NCBI GenBank assembly: GCA_045811525.1
Contig: JBJMTV010000052.1
Coordinates: 1-64,000 of the forward strand
Source: VAZQ01 sp045811525
GTDB taxonomy: Bacteria > Pseudomonadota > Alphaproteobacteria > Rhizobiales > Xanthobacteraceae
Direction: 5' to 3'
DNA length: 64,000 bases
The position numbers were made by a program, and so were the translations under genes. The notes beneath the pieces were generated by a model. It was not told the DNA's origin and did not search any database. It saw only the letters and a list, made by a program, of their open reading frames with translations. Positions 50,224 to 59,173 of this stretch are shown piece after piece; the first letter of the stretch is position 1; each line of letters begins with the position of its first letter.

Positions 50224-50727
50224 ACCGTCTCTCCTATGAGCTCTGTGGCCGGTGATTGTCCGTGCCCCCGCGCTCCACGGGCGGTGCCACCTCCCCCGGA
50301 AAGGGGGAGGTCGATTTCCACTGCGCCGCACAGCGAAGCAGTGGAAATCGGGTGGCGGTCAAATGCTGTTGCACAACGAGTAGACCCCCACCCCAACCCT
50401 CCCCCTTGCAGGGTGAGGGAGCGCACCACCTTTCGTGCGAGGGAGCGGACCACCTTGCGACGGCGAGCGCACCGCGTTCGTCAGCGAGCGCACCAGGTTT
50501 GGCCCAGCTGAACACGTCGTCTCGCACGGCTCATGGCCTCGCTGTATCCGCCGCTTCCGCTTCATCATCGTCCGTCGCGCGACCTGCGAATCCATTCGCA
50601 GACGGGAGCGCCGCATGGTTAGCAGAAGGTCTGGCGCGAAAGAAGAGGCTTTGCTTAGCTTTGCCAGGCTTGCAATGATGCGGCACGCGGCCTCGTGAGC
50701 ATGCCAGAGCCACCCAGGGAGAAAAAC
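50224..50727. other. Divergent intergenic region with nested palindromes
   Basis: 504 bp. It includes CCTCCCCC / GGGGGAGG (50290-50297 / 50303-50310) and then GATTTCCACTGC / GCAGTGGAAATC (50313-50324 / 50338-50349), followed by a C-rich CCCCCACCCC...CCTCCCCC...GGGTGAGGGAG stretch to about 50435. This resembles widely dispersed rhizobial intergenic repeats. The remainder shows no gene. The MBL gene's ribosome site AGGGAG is at the right end. Confidence 0.55.
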
Positions 50728-51585
50728 ATGCCGTGGATTCGAAATGCTGCAATTGTCCTGGTTGCGATCGCGTCTGCACTGCCGATGCTCGGGTCGGCTG
50801 TTTCTGCACAGGGCGCCAATTCTGCACAGGGCGTTAAGCCTGGTGTTGAACGCCTCTACATCTTGAACTGCGGGGAGGGAGTTGCCGGCGATATTTCTCG
50901 CTGGTCACCCGGTGTGAATGTCGGCAAGTCAATGGACTTCGTCGATAACTGCTACCTCATCAAGCACGCCCAGGGTTGGCTCCTTTGGGACACAGGCTTG
51001 GCTGACGCGATTGCCGACATGCCCGAGGGCCAGCGTCCGCCCGACCCGGGTGCCACCCACTGGCGCCGCCCGAAGAAGCTGATCGCGCAGCTCGACGAGC
51101 TGGGGCTCAAGCCGGCCGAGATCAAATATGTGGCCATCTCGCACAGTCATCCCGACCACATCGGCAATGTCGTTCTGTTCCCGCAATCCATGCTGCTGGT
51201 GCAGAAAGCAGAGTACGAGTGGCCCGCCCCGGTCGGCCCGCGCTTCAGGCCCGATCTCCAGGTGACGAAGCTCGAGGGCGATCACGACGTGTTTGGCGAC
51301 GGTAGTGTCCGGTTGATTGCGACACCGGGTCACACGCCCGGCCACCAGTCGCTGTTGGTCAAGCTGCCCTCGACCGGCGCACTGCTCCTCTCCGGCGATG
51401 CCGTACATTTCAAGGACAACTGGGACAATCGTCGGGTTCCCGCCATCAACTTCAACAAGGAGCAGAGCGCCGCCTCGTTGGCGCGCATGACCGAGCTCCT
51501 CGCCCACGAGAAGGCCCAGTTGTGGATCAACCACGACAAGGCACAACGCGACGCGCTGAAGATGGCGCCTGCATACTACGAGTGA
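50728..51585 (+). CDS. Periplasmic metallo-beta-lactamase-fold hydrolase (lactonase-like)
   Basis: 285 aa from ATG 50728, with AGGGAG at the right spacing; an upstream GTG (50695) is less likely. Signal peptide ending A-V-S-A-Q. The metal motif H139-S-H-P-D-H144 is followed by G-H-T-P-G-H and S-G-D-A-V-H-F, and the Y/F-V-D-N-C-Y-L-I start is shared with AHL lactonases (AttM/AiiA type). All zinc ligands are in place. It begins a co-directional run with two Bug proteins and the ring-hydroxylating oxygenase, so it may act on an ester or lactone in that pathway (inference). Confidence 0.87.
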   Translation: MPWIRNAAIVLVAIASALPMLGSAVSAQGANSAQGVKPGVERLYILNCGEGVAGDISRWSPGVNVGKSMDFVDNCYLIKHAQGWLLWDTGLADAIADMPEGQRPPDPGATHWRRPKKLIAQLDELGLKPAEIKYVAISHSHPDHIGNVVLFPQSMLLVQKAEYEWPAPVGPRFRPDLQVTKLEGDHDVFGDGSVRLIATPGHTPGHQSLLVKLPSTGALLLSGDAVHFKDNWDNRRVPAINFNKEQSAASLARMTELLAHEKAQLWINHDKAQRDALKMAPAYYE

Positions 51586-51594
51586 GGCTGGCCG

Positions 51595-52563
51595 ATGCTC
51601 GGGCGTAGCATCCTCGCGGCGCTTGTCAGCCTAGTGGCTTCGTTCGGCGAAGGGCAGGCGCAGACCACCTATCCAACTCGCATCGTCACTATGGTGGTGC
51701 CGCTGCCGGCGGGTGGCAGCGCGGACCTCTTGTGCCGCTTCGCCGCTGAGAAGGCGGGCGCCGCCCTTGGCCAGCAGGTGGTCGTCGAGAACAGGCCCGG
51801 TGGGGCCGGCGGCCGCGTCGGGACGGAGCAGGTGTTGCGCTCTCCGCCCGACGGCTACACGCTCCTTTGCGCGCCGCAGCTCACGTTCAGCATTACGCAT
51901 CTTGTTTTTGCCAAGGCCGCTTTCGACACGCGCAGCCTCGAGCCGGTGAGTGTGCTCGCGACCTATCCCTTGATCCTGATCGGGCGTGCCGGCGTGCCGT
52001 TCAACGATGCGGCGGGCCTCGTGGCCTATGCCCGCGCCCATCCGGACAAGGTCACCTACGGTCACCAGGGCAAGGGCAACACCGGACACCTCCTTGGGGA
52101 GCTCCTCATGCTCAAAGGCGGCTTCCGCATGACTGAGGTGCCGTATCGCGGCAGTGCGCCTGCCATCAACGATCTGCTTGCCGGCACAATCGACTTGGTG
52201 CCGGACTATCTCATCGCCAACAAGGCCAATATCGATGCCGGCAAGCTGAAATTCCTGGCGACCGGAAGCCGTACGCGTCCCAAGGATTATCCGGCAGTGC
52301 CGACGATTGCCGAGGCGCTGCCTGGCGTCTACGCCGAGACCTGGATGGCAGTAGCGGCGCCCCCCGGAACGCCGCAGGACATCACCCGGAAGGTGTCGGA
52401 CGCGATCGGGCAGGGCTTCCGCCAGGCCGACCTCAAGGCGCGTATTCTGGCGCTTGAGGCCGAGCCGCTGGGCTCAACGCCCGAAGAGATGCGGGCCCTC
52501 ATTCGCCAGAGTCTCGAGACGTGGGGGCCGGTGGTCGAGGCCGCCAAGATCACGGTGGAGTAG
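51595..52563 (+). CDS. Bug/TctC family solute-binding protein (first of tandem pair)
   Basis: 322 aa. Short signal peptide ending G-Q-A-Q, then Y-P-T-R-I-V-T-M-V-V-P-L-P-A-G-G, R-P-G-G-A-G-G and P-D-G-Y-T-L-L. It starts 9 bp after the MBL gene and ends with TAG immediately followed by the ATG of a second Bug gene, leaving no spacer. The tandem pair and the oxygenase genes downstream suggest import of an aromatic carboxylate. No TctAB permease is linked. Confidence 0.9.
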   Translation: MLGRSILAALVSLVASFGEGQAQTTYPTRIVTMVVPLPAGGSADLLCRFAAEKAGAALGQQVVVENRPGGAGGRVGTEQVLRSPPDGYTLLCAPQLTFSITHLVFAKAAFDTRSLEPVSVLATYPLILIGRAGVPFNDAAGLVAYARAHPDKVTYGHQGKGNTGHLLGELLMLKGGFRMTEVPYRGSAPAINDLLAGTIDLVPDYLIANKANIDAGKLKFLATGSRTRPKDYPAVPTIAEALPGVYAETWMAVAAPPGTPQDITRKVSDAIGQGFRQADLKARILALEAEPLGSTPEEMRALIRQSLETWGPVVEAAKITVE

Positions 52564-53646
52564 ATGACGCGCGCGACAATCGCAGCATCAAGCGTGACCC
52601 GCCCTGAGCGAAGCGAAAGGCGGCATTCCATATCGCAGGATTCTGTCTCGCGCTCTCTCCCCGCGTTTCGCGCCGCTGCATCTACGCTGCGCGTGCTCTG
52701 GGCGGCAGTCGCCACTGTTCTCCTGCTCGCGCCAGGCCTCGTGCACGCGCAGGGCTATCCGGTTCGGCCGGTGAAGATCATCGTGCCTTTTCCCGCCGGC
52801 GGCACCGCCGATGCCATGCCTCGCGTGTTCGCGGATTGGCTCTCGCGGAAATGGGGTCAGCCGGTCGTGGTCGAGAATCGGGCCGGCGCCGGCGGTAATG
52901 TCGGCGCCGAGACAGCCTTCAAGGCTGACCCGGATGGCTACACGCTCTTGGCCTCGCCACCGCCGCCGCTTGTGATCAACCAAAACCTCTATCAGCGGAT
53001 CGGCTTCGACCCCACCCAGTTCGTTCCCATGGTCATCATGGGACGGGTGCCGAATGCGTTAGTGCTGCATCCCAATGTTGCCGCCAACAGCGTCGCCCAA
53101 CTGATCGCGCTCGCGAAGTCCGAGCCGGGCAAGCTCACCTCCGCCACCCAAGGCAATGGCACCACATCGCACCTCACCTCCGAGCTCTTCGCGATGATGG
53201 CTGGCATCAAGTTCCAGCATGTGCCGTATCGCGGCTCCGCTCCGGCGCTCAACGATCTGATCGGCGGCAATGTCGACCTCATGTTCGATAATCTCGGAGT
53301 CTCGCTGACGCTGGTGAAGGGCGGCAAGCTCAAGCTCCTCGGCGTCGCAACCGACAAGCGCATGGCGGCGCTGCCAGATGTGCCGACCATCGCCGAGACC
53401 CTTCCGGGCTTCGAGTCGGCGGCCTGGTACGCCTTTGTCGGCCCGCCCGGAACGCCTGCCGCCATCGCCGACAAGATCAATGCCGATGTGAACGAGGCGT
53501 TGCAGCAAGGGGAGATCGCGCAGCGTCTTGCCCAGCTATCCGCCGATCCGATGGGCGGCACGCGTGCCGCGACCGCGGCGTATTTTCATCAGGAGATCGA
53601 GCGCTGGCGCCAGGCTATCAAGGCTGCCGATGTCAAAATGGATTGA
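52564..53646 (+). CDS. Bug/TctC family solute-binding protein (second of tandem pair)
   Basis: 360 aa from ATG 52564, directly after the previous stop. The N-terminus is unusually long: about 38 polar residues precede the hydrophobic leader (V-L-W-A-A-V-A-T-V-L-L-L-A-P-G-L-V-H-A-Q). Part of this prefix is encoded by a CCCTGAGCGAAGCGAAAGG intergenic-type repeat, so the true start may be further in, but no better codon is visible. Y-P-V-R-P-V-K-I-I-V-P-F-P-A-G-G, R-A-G-A-G-G and P-D-G-Y-T-L-L define the family. Confidence 0.88.
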   Translation: MTRATIAASSVTRPERSERRHSISQDSVSRSLPAFRAAASTLRVLWAAVATVLLLAPGLVHAQGYPVRPVKIIVPFPAGGTADAMPRVFADWLSRKWGQPVVVENRAGAGGNVGAETAFKADPDGYTLLASPPPPLVINQNLYQRIGFDPTQFVPMVIMGRVPNALVLHPNVAANSVAQLIALAKSEPGKLTSATQGNGTTSHLTSELFAMMAGIKFQHVPYRGSAPALNDLIGGNVDLMFDNLGVSLTLVKGGKLKLLGVATDKRMAALPDVPTIAETLPGFESAAWYAFVGPPGTPAAIADKINADVNEALQQGEIAQRLAQLSADPMGGTRAATAAYFHQEIERWRQAIKAADVKMD

Positions 53647-53659
53647 TGCGCGGACCGCC

Positions 53660-53925
53660 GACGTGTCCTCCGTCGGGTGCTGCAAAGCCGCGCCAGCGGC
53701 GTGCGCACCATTCTCTGTCGCAAGCGATTGGTGCGCACGGTGCTTCGCACGTTTGCGCGCCCTACCAGAGCGTCGGAGCGTGATGCGTGCGCACGATCCT
53801 CTCGCGCAAGTACGCGACCTCGTAGGGTGGGCAAAGCCGCGCCAGCGGCGTGCGCACCATTCTCGCTCGCGATCAGTTGGTGTGCACGGTGCTTCGCACC
53901 TTTGCACACCCTACGGCCGCGGGCT
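53660..53925. repeat. Tandem intergenic repeat array before the oxygenase genes
   Basis: Two copies with a 149-bp period (equivalent points 53701 and 53850). Each has CAAAGCCGCGCCAGCGGCG-TGCGCACC facing GGTG(C/T)GCACGGTGCTTCGCAC-(C/G)TTTGC. It belongs to the same family as the arrays at 14.5, 35.3 and 61.5 kb. It lies between the Bug pair and the oxygenase alpha gene and ends 7 bp before its start codon, so it must contain or sit in the 5' leader. Confidence 0.88.
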
Positions 53926-53931
53926 CACGAC

Positions 53932-55158
53932 ATGACCTCCTCACCGCAAACGCGCTGCTGGCCCGCCGAGGGTCTCACCCGCGTGCCGTATTGGGTTTAC
54001 GCGGACCGCAATATCGCCGCGCAGGAGCAGACCTGCATCTTCCAGGGCGCCACCTGGAATTTTCTCTGCCTCGAGGCTGAGCTGTCGCAGCCCGAGAGCT
54101 ATCGGCGCGCGAGCCTCGGCGCCATGCCGGTGGTGGTCACGCGCGATGCTGGCGGCAAGCTCCACGCGTTCGAGAACCGCTGCGCGCATCGCGGCTCGCT
54201 CCTCGTCCTCAACGAGAGCGGTAGCGCGCGCGACATCATCTGCATCTATCATAACTGGAGCTATGATCTCGCCGGCACGCTTACCGGCGTGGCCTTCCGC
54301 AAGGGCGTGGCAGGGAAGGGCGGCATGCCCGCCGATGCCAGGCCCGACGCCTTTCCCCCGCGCAAGCTGCGCGTCGCGACGCTCGCCGGACTGGTGTTCG
54401 GAACGCTGTCGGACGAAACGCCTTCCCTCGAGGAGTATCTCGGCAATGATATTGTCGCCCGCATCCGCCGCGTCATGCGGGCGCCGGTGCAGCTCCTCGG
54501 CGGCTACACCCAGATGCTGCCCAGCAACTGGAAGCTTTACATGGAGAACGTGAAGGACAGCTATCACGCGAGCCTGCTGCACACGTTCTTTACCACCTTT
54601 CAGATGAACCGGTTGTCGCAGCAGGGAGCGCTGGTGATCAGCGAGGACGGCGGGCACCACGTGAGCTATTCGGTCACCTCGAGCGACGCCGGCAAGTACT
54701 ATTCCGGCATGCGTGCCGCACAGGAGCGCTTCTCGCTCGAGGCGCCGGAGCTGCTCGACTGGACCGACGAGTATGGCGACGGAGTGGGCCTGCACATCCT
54801 TACCGTCTTTCCGGGCTTCACGTTACAGCAGACCCGCAACAGCCTGGCGGTGCGCCAGCTCGTTCCGCATGGGGCGGAGAGGAGCGAGCTCGTCTGGTCG
54901 TGTTTCGGCTTTGTCGATGATGACGCAGCCATGACCGAGCGGCGCCTGCGCCAAGCGAACCTGATCGGGCCTGCCGGCTACATCTCCATGGAGGACGGCG
55001 CCGCCCCCGGGTTCGTGCAGCGTGCGGCCGCCACCGCCGCCGACCAGCTCTCGGTCGTGGAGATGGGCGGCGCGAGCACGGCCTCGGCCGACAATCGCGT
55101 CACCGAAGCCGCCGTGCGGGGATTTTGGAAAGCCTATCGCCGGCACATGGCGTTGTGA
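53932..55158 (+). CDS. Aromatic-ring-hydroxylating dioxygenase, alpha (Rieske) subunit
   Basis: 408 aa from ATG 53932. Rieske [2Fe-2S] ligands C84-x-H86 and C104-x2-H107 (C-A-H-R-G, C-I-Y-H-N-W). The mononuclear iron site has D209, H212 and H217 in E-N-V-K-D-S-Y-H-A-S-L-L-H. The composition and beta partner resemble the benzoate/anthranilate/terephthalate class, but the substrate cannot be fixed. The start is very near the end of a repeat array and lacks a good ribosome site. The beta gene follows by 12 bp; the reductase is not adjacent. Confidence 0.9.
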   Translation: MTSSPQTRCWPAEGLTRVPYWVYADRNIAAQEQTCIFQGATWNFLCLEAELSQPESYRRASLGAMPVVVTRDAGGKLHAFENRCAHRGSLLVLNESGSARDIICIYHNWSYDLAGTLTGVAFRKGVAGKGGMPADARPDAFPPRKLRVATLAGLVFGTLSDETPSLEEYLGNDIVARIRRVMRAPVQLLGGYTQMLPSNWKLYMENVKDSYHASLLHTFFTTFQMNRLSQQGALVISEDGGHHVSYSVTSSDAGKYYSGMRAAQERFSLEAPELLDWTDEYGDGVGLHILTVFPGFTLQQTRNSLAVRQLVPHGAERSELVWSCFGFVDDDAAMTERRLRQANLIGPAGYISMEDGAAPGFVQRAAATAADQLSVVEMGGASTASADNRVTEAAVRGFWKAYRRHMAL

Positions 55159-55170
55159 TCGCAGGCGCAG

Positions 55171-55680
55171 ATGACGGATGACTCACAATCCGACCAGCGG
55201 GCGCTTCTCCGGCTTCGCCTTGCCGCCGAGGTGGCGGAGCTCAATGCCCGTTATGCGCAGGCGATCGATGAGAACCAGCTCGAAGCGTGGCCCGACCTGT
55301 TCATCGAGCAGGGCCGCTATCGCGTGACCACGGCGGAAAACGTCGCTCGCGGCCTGCCGCTCGCGCTCATCCATGCGACCTCGCGCGCCATGCTACGTGA
55401 TCGCGTGCGCTCGTTGCGCGATGCCAATATCTACGAGGCGCAACGCTACCGCCACCTGCTCGGCGCGCCCCTGATCGAGCCGCAAGGCGAGGACGACGAG
55501 ATCCGCGCCGCGACTAGCTTCATGGTGGCGCGCATCATGCACACGGGCGAGACTGTGCTGTTTGCCACGGGGCGCTACCAGGACAGCATCGTGCGTGAGG
55601 GGGGCGTGCTTCGCTTCGCCGAGCGGCGGGTCGTTCTCGACAGCCGACTGATCGACACATTGCTGGCGCTGCCGCTGTAA
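55171..55680 (+). CDS. Aromatic-ring-hydroxylating dioxygenase, beta subunit
   Basis: 169 aa, normal for the SnoaL-fold beta subunits that cap the alpha trimer. Marks include the N-terminal helix with A-E-L-N-A-R-Y-A-Q-A-I-D-E-N-Q-L-E-A-W-P-D-L-F, the R-Y-R-V-T sheet and the late R-Y-Q-D-S-I-V-R ... R-V-V-L-D-S motif. The structural subunit has no metal. It starts 12 bp after the alpha gene. AntB/BenB-type relatives share this organisation. Confidence 0.88.
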   Translation: MTDDSQSDQRALLRLRLAAEVAELNARYAQAIDENQLEAWPDLFIEQGRYRVTTAENVARGLPLALIHATSRAMLRDRVRSLRDANIYEAQRYRHLLGAPLIEPQGEDDEIRAATSFMVARIMHTGETVLFATGRYQDSIVREGGVLRFAERRVVLDSRLIDTLLALPL

Positions 55681-55800
55681 TTCCACGGCAAGCGTAGCCC
55701 GCTTGACCAAAGCGAAAGCGGGGACCAAGTCACCTCTCGCGGATTTGCCTGCGCGGCTTAACCTCCCGCATTGCGCTACGCTCATGCGGGCTACCGTCCG
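55681..55800. repeat. GTAGCCCGC-type inverted intergenic repeat
   Basis: GTAGCCCGCTTGACCAAAGCGAAAGCGGG (about 55694-55722) faces CCCGCATTGCGCTACGCTCATGCGGGCTACC (about 55767-55797). The two can pair into a long stem. The same family, with CCGG instead of CCGC, is near 47590 and 62598. It separates the oxygenase beta gene from the MFS gene and makes the apparent upstream extension of the MFS frame unlikely to be real. Confidence 0.65.
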
Positions 55801-55882
55801 CCGTCGTGCGGCCCGGTGCCTTTGCGCATCTTGCAAAACATGCTTGATTGCGAGGCCAAACCAGCTCCTCTCGCGCAAGCCC

Positions 55883-57145
55883 TTGTCCTCTTCCAGCTCA
55901 GCCAACCGCGCCGACGCCAGCCTCACGCGCCAGCGCGCTTTCGTGCTGTTCTGGTGCGCGCGCACCTTCACCAATGTCGCCTACATGATGCAAGGCGTGG
56001 CGGTCGGTTGGCAGCTCTATGCGCTCACCAACAATCCGCTCGACCTCGGCCTTGTCGGTCTGGTGCAGTTCTTTCCTCTGCTCGCGATGTCGATCATCGC
56101 CGGACAGTTGCTCGACTTGCTCGATCGCCGCTTGATCGCTGCGGTTTGCCAGCTCGGCAAGGCACTGGCTGCGCTCGCGCTTGCGTTCGGCACGGCGCGC
56201 GGCGTGCTCTCGCGCGAGGCGATGCTGGCGATCCTCTTTCTCTCTGGGACAGCGCGCGCCTTCGAGATTCCGACCATGCATTCACTCCTCCCCGGCGTGA
56301 TCCCGGTGCGACTGCTGCCGCGCGCCATTGCCGCCTCCGCATCGGCGCAGCAGACGGCGGTGATCTGCGGCCCTTCGCTCGGCGGGTTGCTCTATGTGCT
56401 CGGGCCGACGGTCGTCTATCTCACGTGCACGGTGCTGTTCATCATCGCCGGTGTGTTGATCGGCCTGGTGCGGCTGTTGCCGCATGCGCGGACCGGCAGC
56501 GACGTGCGCCCGCCGGTGACGCTCGCCACCATGTTTGCCGGCTTCCATTATATCCGCGCCAACCCGGTCGTGCTCGGCGCCATCTCGCTCGATCTCTTTG
56601 CCGTGCTGCTCGGCGGCGTGACGGCGCTGCTGCCGATCTACGCACGCGATATTCTGCAAGCCGGCCCTTGGGCGCTGGGGCTGTTGCGCTCGGCGCCGGC
56701 GCTCGGCGCGCTCGTCACGTCGGTGGTGCTGGCGCGCCGCGCGATAGAGCGTAGTGCCGGTCGCATCATGTTTGCCGCAGTCGGCCTGTTCGGCGTTGCC
56801 AGCGTGCTGTTCGGCCTCTCGACCTCCATTCCGCTCTCGTGCCTGGCGCTGGCACTGTACGGCGCCTCCGACGCGGTGAGCGTGGTCATTCGCCAGTCGC
56901 TGGTGCAGCTGCGCACGCCCTCCGACATGCTCGGCCGCGTGATGGCGGTGAACTCGCTGTGCACCGGCTCCTCGGGAACGCTCGGCGAGTTTCGCGCCGG
57001 CACCGTGGCGGCCTGGCTGGGACCAGTCGCCTCGGTGCTCGTCGGCGGCTTCGGCGCGATGGTCGTGGCGCTCGTCTGGATGTGGGCATTCCCGCAGCTG
57101 CGCCGTGTCGACCGGCTGGCACCCGAGCCGCGCGCGGCGGCGTAA
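55883..57145 (+). CDS. MFS transporter, EntS/DHA3-like
   Basis: 420 aa from TTG 55883; the frame is open further upstream, but that portion covers repeat DNA. Eleven to twelve helices start at about residue 22. Landmarks: V-L-F-W-C-A-R-T-F-T-N-V-A-Y-M-M-Q-G-V-A-V-G-W, D-L-L-D-R-R after helix 2 and a late G-R-V-M-A-V-N-S. These match the MFS_3/EntS group of exporters. As the last gene of the run after a ring-hydroxylating oxygenase it could export a pathway intermediate or toxic aromatic. Start codon uncertain. Confidence 0.8.
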   Translation: MSSSSSANRADASLTRQRAFVLFWCARTFTNVAYMMQGVAVGWQLYALTNNPLDLGLVGLVQFFPLLAMSIIAGQLLDLLDRRLIAAVCQLGKALAALALAFGTARGVLSREAMLAILFLSGTARAFEIPTMHSLLPGVIPVRLLPRAIAASASAQQTAVICGPSLGGLLYVLGPTVVYLTCTVLFIIAGVLIGLVRLLPHARTGSDVRPPVTLATMFAGFHYIRANPVVLGAISLDLFAVLLGGVTALLPIYARDILQAGPWALGLLRSAPALGALVTSVVLARRAIERSAGRIMFAAVGLFGVASVLFGLSTSIPLSCLALALYGASDAVSVVIRQSLVQLRTPSDMLGRVMAVNSLCTGSSGTLGEFRAGTVAAWLGPVASVLVGGFGAMVVALVWMWAFPQLRRVDRLAPEPRAAA

Positions 57146-57265
57146 TGGCAGCGTGGCTTCATGCAGGAAGCAGCGAGCGAGGTGACACCCGTTATGGCCA
57201 CGAGCCCATGCTCATGGGCGCAGTCGGGGAGGCTCGTTTGCGCGGCATGTACGAGCGGAAGCCCT

Positions 57266-58252
57266 TCATTCTGCCTTCACGCCAGCTGCCTTGATTATCG
57301 GCGTCCATTTCGCGATTTCGCTCTTCAGCAGATCGGCCAGTGCCTGCGGGCCGCGCCGTTCATTGTTCGGGAGATCGCTCCCAAGATCGAGCAGGCGTTT
57401 GCGCGCGCTCTCGTTGTCAAGCGCTTGGTCGAGCGCAACAGCCAGCTTGCGGATGATGGGCTCAGGGGTGCCTTTCGGCGCGAACAGCGCGTTCCACGCC
57501 GAGGCCTGGAACTCTGGCAGTCCCGCTTCTTTTGATGTTGGGACGTTTGGCAGCGCCGGGTTTCGCTCCGGGGTGCCGACGGCATACGCTTTGATCGTGC
57601 CGCCCTGCACCTGCGGAACAGCATTGACGATCTGGTCGCACATGTAGTCGACCTGCCCTCCAAGGAGGGCGTTCATCGCCGGGCCTGTTCCCGTGAACGG
57701 AATGGTCGTCGGTGAGACGCCCAGGATCGCGTTGAGCTGAAGACAGGTGACGTGCGACACCGAGCCGACCCCAGCATGCGCCATGTTTAACTTGGCAGCA
57801 TTGGCCTTCACGTAGGCCACAAACTCCTTGAGGTCCTTCGCAGGAAAATCCTTGCGGGCGAGAATCAGGACTGGCGTGCCAGCAATCAGGCCGATCGGCT
57901 CGAAATCCGTTTCCGGGTTGTAAGCGAGGTTCGGGTAGAGCGCGACAGAGGCCGCGTGCGTCCCCATATGTCCGGTGATGAGAGTGTAGCCGTCCGGTGG
58001 CGCGCGCTTGGCGCGCGTAGAGGCAGTCGTGCCAGCGGCACCAACCACATTCTCGATGACGATCTGACGGCCAAGCGTGCGCGACATCGGCTCCGCAACG
58101 ATTCGCGAAACGATATCCGTCGGCCCGCCGGCGGCGAATGGCACAATGAGGGTAACATTTTTATTGGGATAATCGGCTTGCGCAGCGGCCGCACCTGCAA
58201 ATCCAGTCGCGAGTATACCTGCGAGGACAACTGATCTTGGAAATACCTTCAC
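57266..58252 (-). CDS. Bug/TctC family solute-binding protein
   Basis: 328 aa. Signal peptide ending A-A-A-A-Q. Y-P-N-K-N-V-T-L-I-V-P-F-A-A-G-G starts the mature domain, followed by G-A-A-G, P-P-D-G-Y-T-L-I and the N-terminal-lobe pattern L-I-A-G-T-P-V-L-I-L. It is convergent with the MFS gene (120 bp gap) and about 375 bp downstream, on the same strand, of the Usp gene. Sixth Bug protein in the window, again with no TctAB genes. Confidence 0.9.
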   Translation of the reverse strand: MKVFPRSVVLAGILATGFAGAAAAQADYPNKNVTLIVPFAAGGPTDIVSRIVAEPMSRTLGRQIVIENVVGAAGTTASTRAKRAPPDGYTLITGHMGTHAASVALYPNLAYNPETDFEPIGLIAGTPVLILARKDFPAKDLKEFVAYVKANAAKLNMAHAGVGSVSHVTCLQLNAILGVSPTTIPFTGTGPAMNALLGGQVDYMCDQIVNAVPQVQGGTIKAYAVGTPERNPALPNVPTSKEAGLPEFQASAWNALFAPKGTPEPIIRKLAVALDQALDNESARKRLLDLGSDLPNNERRGPQALADLLKSEIAKWTPIIKAAGVKAE

Positions 58253-58628
58253 TTGGTGTCCTCCATTTATGCAACGGCAGCGAGGCTAGCAGAGTCAATC
58301 AGCACTTCGCTGTGACTGCCGTCCTCGTCAGAGGTCTCTGGCGCATTGGCCGATGCTAAATGGGCGGCATACTCTTTACCATGCACTTGCGACTTCCCAG
58401 GGCAGCGAGTGAGAGCGGCGTTTTAGCGCACGCACGCGGAAACGCGTAAAGCGTAGTGACTTGGGTCGGAGTGCACCGCAGCGGAGTAAATAAAGGATAG
58501 ACGGCCACCGCCGTGCGCTGCCACCACGGTGGCTCGGTGCGCCGGGCGCGCTGCGCCAGGCCCCGGCATGCAGGCCTGGGTGAACGAAGCGGCCAACCCA
58601 GCCGCAATGACCGCAACCGGCCCGCCGC
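58253..58628. other. Non-coding gap between the Bug and Usp genes
   Basis: 376 bp. No recognisable protein, although several short overlapping frames exist in both directions. The right third is GC-rich with short dyads (GGCCTGGG...CCAGGCC-like near 58560-58580). The leftward Bug promoter should lie next to 58252. Confidence 0.35.
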
Positions 58629-59060
58629 CTAGTTGCGCACCACCAGCACCGAGCATTTGGCGTAGCGCACCACATGCCCGGCGTTCGAGCCGAGAAAGTA
58701 GGTGCGCACCGCATGCTTCTGCGGGCGATGCGAGCTCATGACGATGAGGTCGGCGCCGATCGCGTTCGTCTCCTCGAGGATCTCCTGGTAGATGCCGCCT
58801 TGGCGCACCGTCGAGGAGACCCGCTGCGGCGGCAATCCGGTCTCTTTCACCACGATCGCCAGCGCATCCTCGGCGGCCTTGCGTTGCTGCACCTCGAAAT
58901 CCGGCGGTACATACTCAGCGAGCATCACCGGCGTGAGCGGCAACACGTTGAGGAAACGAATCGAGCCCTGCTCGTCGGCCAGCATCAACGCGCTGCTCAC
59001 CGCCGGCTTGGCGAGGTCCTGATCGGCGAGATCGATCGGCACCAGGATTTTCCGGTACAT
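58629..59060 (-). CDS. Universal stress protein (UspA fold), ATP site degenerate
   Basis: 143 aa, a single Usp domain: M-Y-R-K-I-L-V-P-I-D-L-A start, D-L-I-V-M-S-S-H near 110 and S-V-L-V-V-R end. The G-x2-G-x9-G-S/T nucleotide motif is reduced to a late G-S-N-A-G (S-S-H-R-P-Q-K replaces the first glycines), so ATP binding is doubtful. Cytoplasmic stress-related role by family. It stands alone, 110 bp from the SixA-like gene, both leftward. Confidence 0.88.
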   Translation of the reverse strand: MYRKILVPIDLADQDLAKPAVSSALMLADEQGSIRFLNVLPLTPVMLAEYVPPDFEVQQRKAAEDALAIVVKETGLPPQRVSSTVRQGGIYQEILEETNAIGADLIVMSSHRPQKHAVRTYFLGSNAGHVVRYAKCSVLVVRN

Positions 59061-59173
59061 GGCATCGTCCTCTCTCTGGTCGTTTTGGACATATTGCCAC
59101 GATCGCGGTGCAAACGTCAGGGGTGAGAAGGGGAGAGGGAGGGTCGGCGGTAATGGGCTGACGGAAGAGGGCG

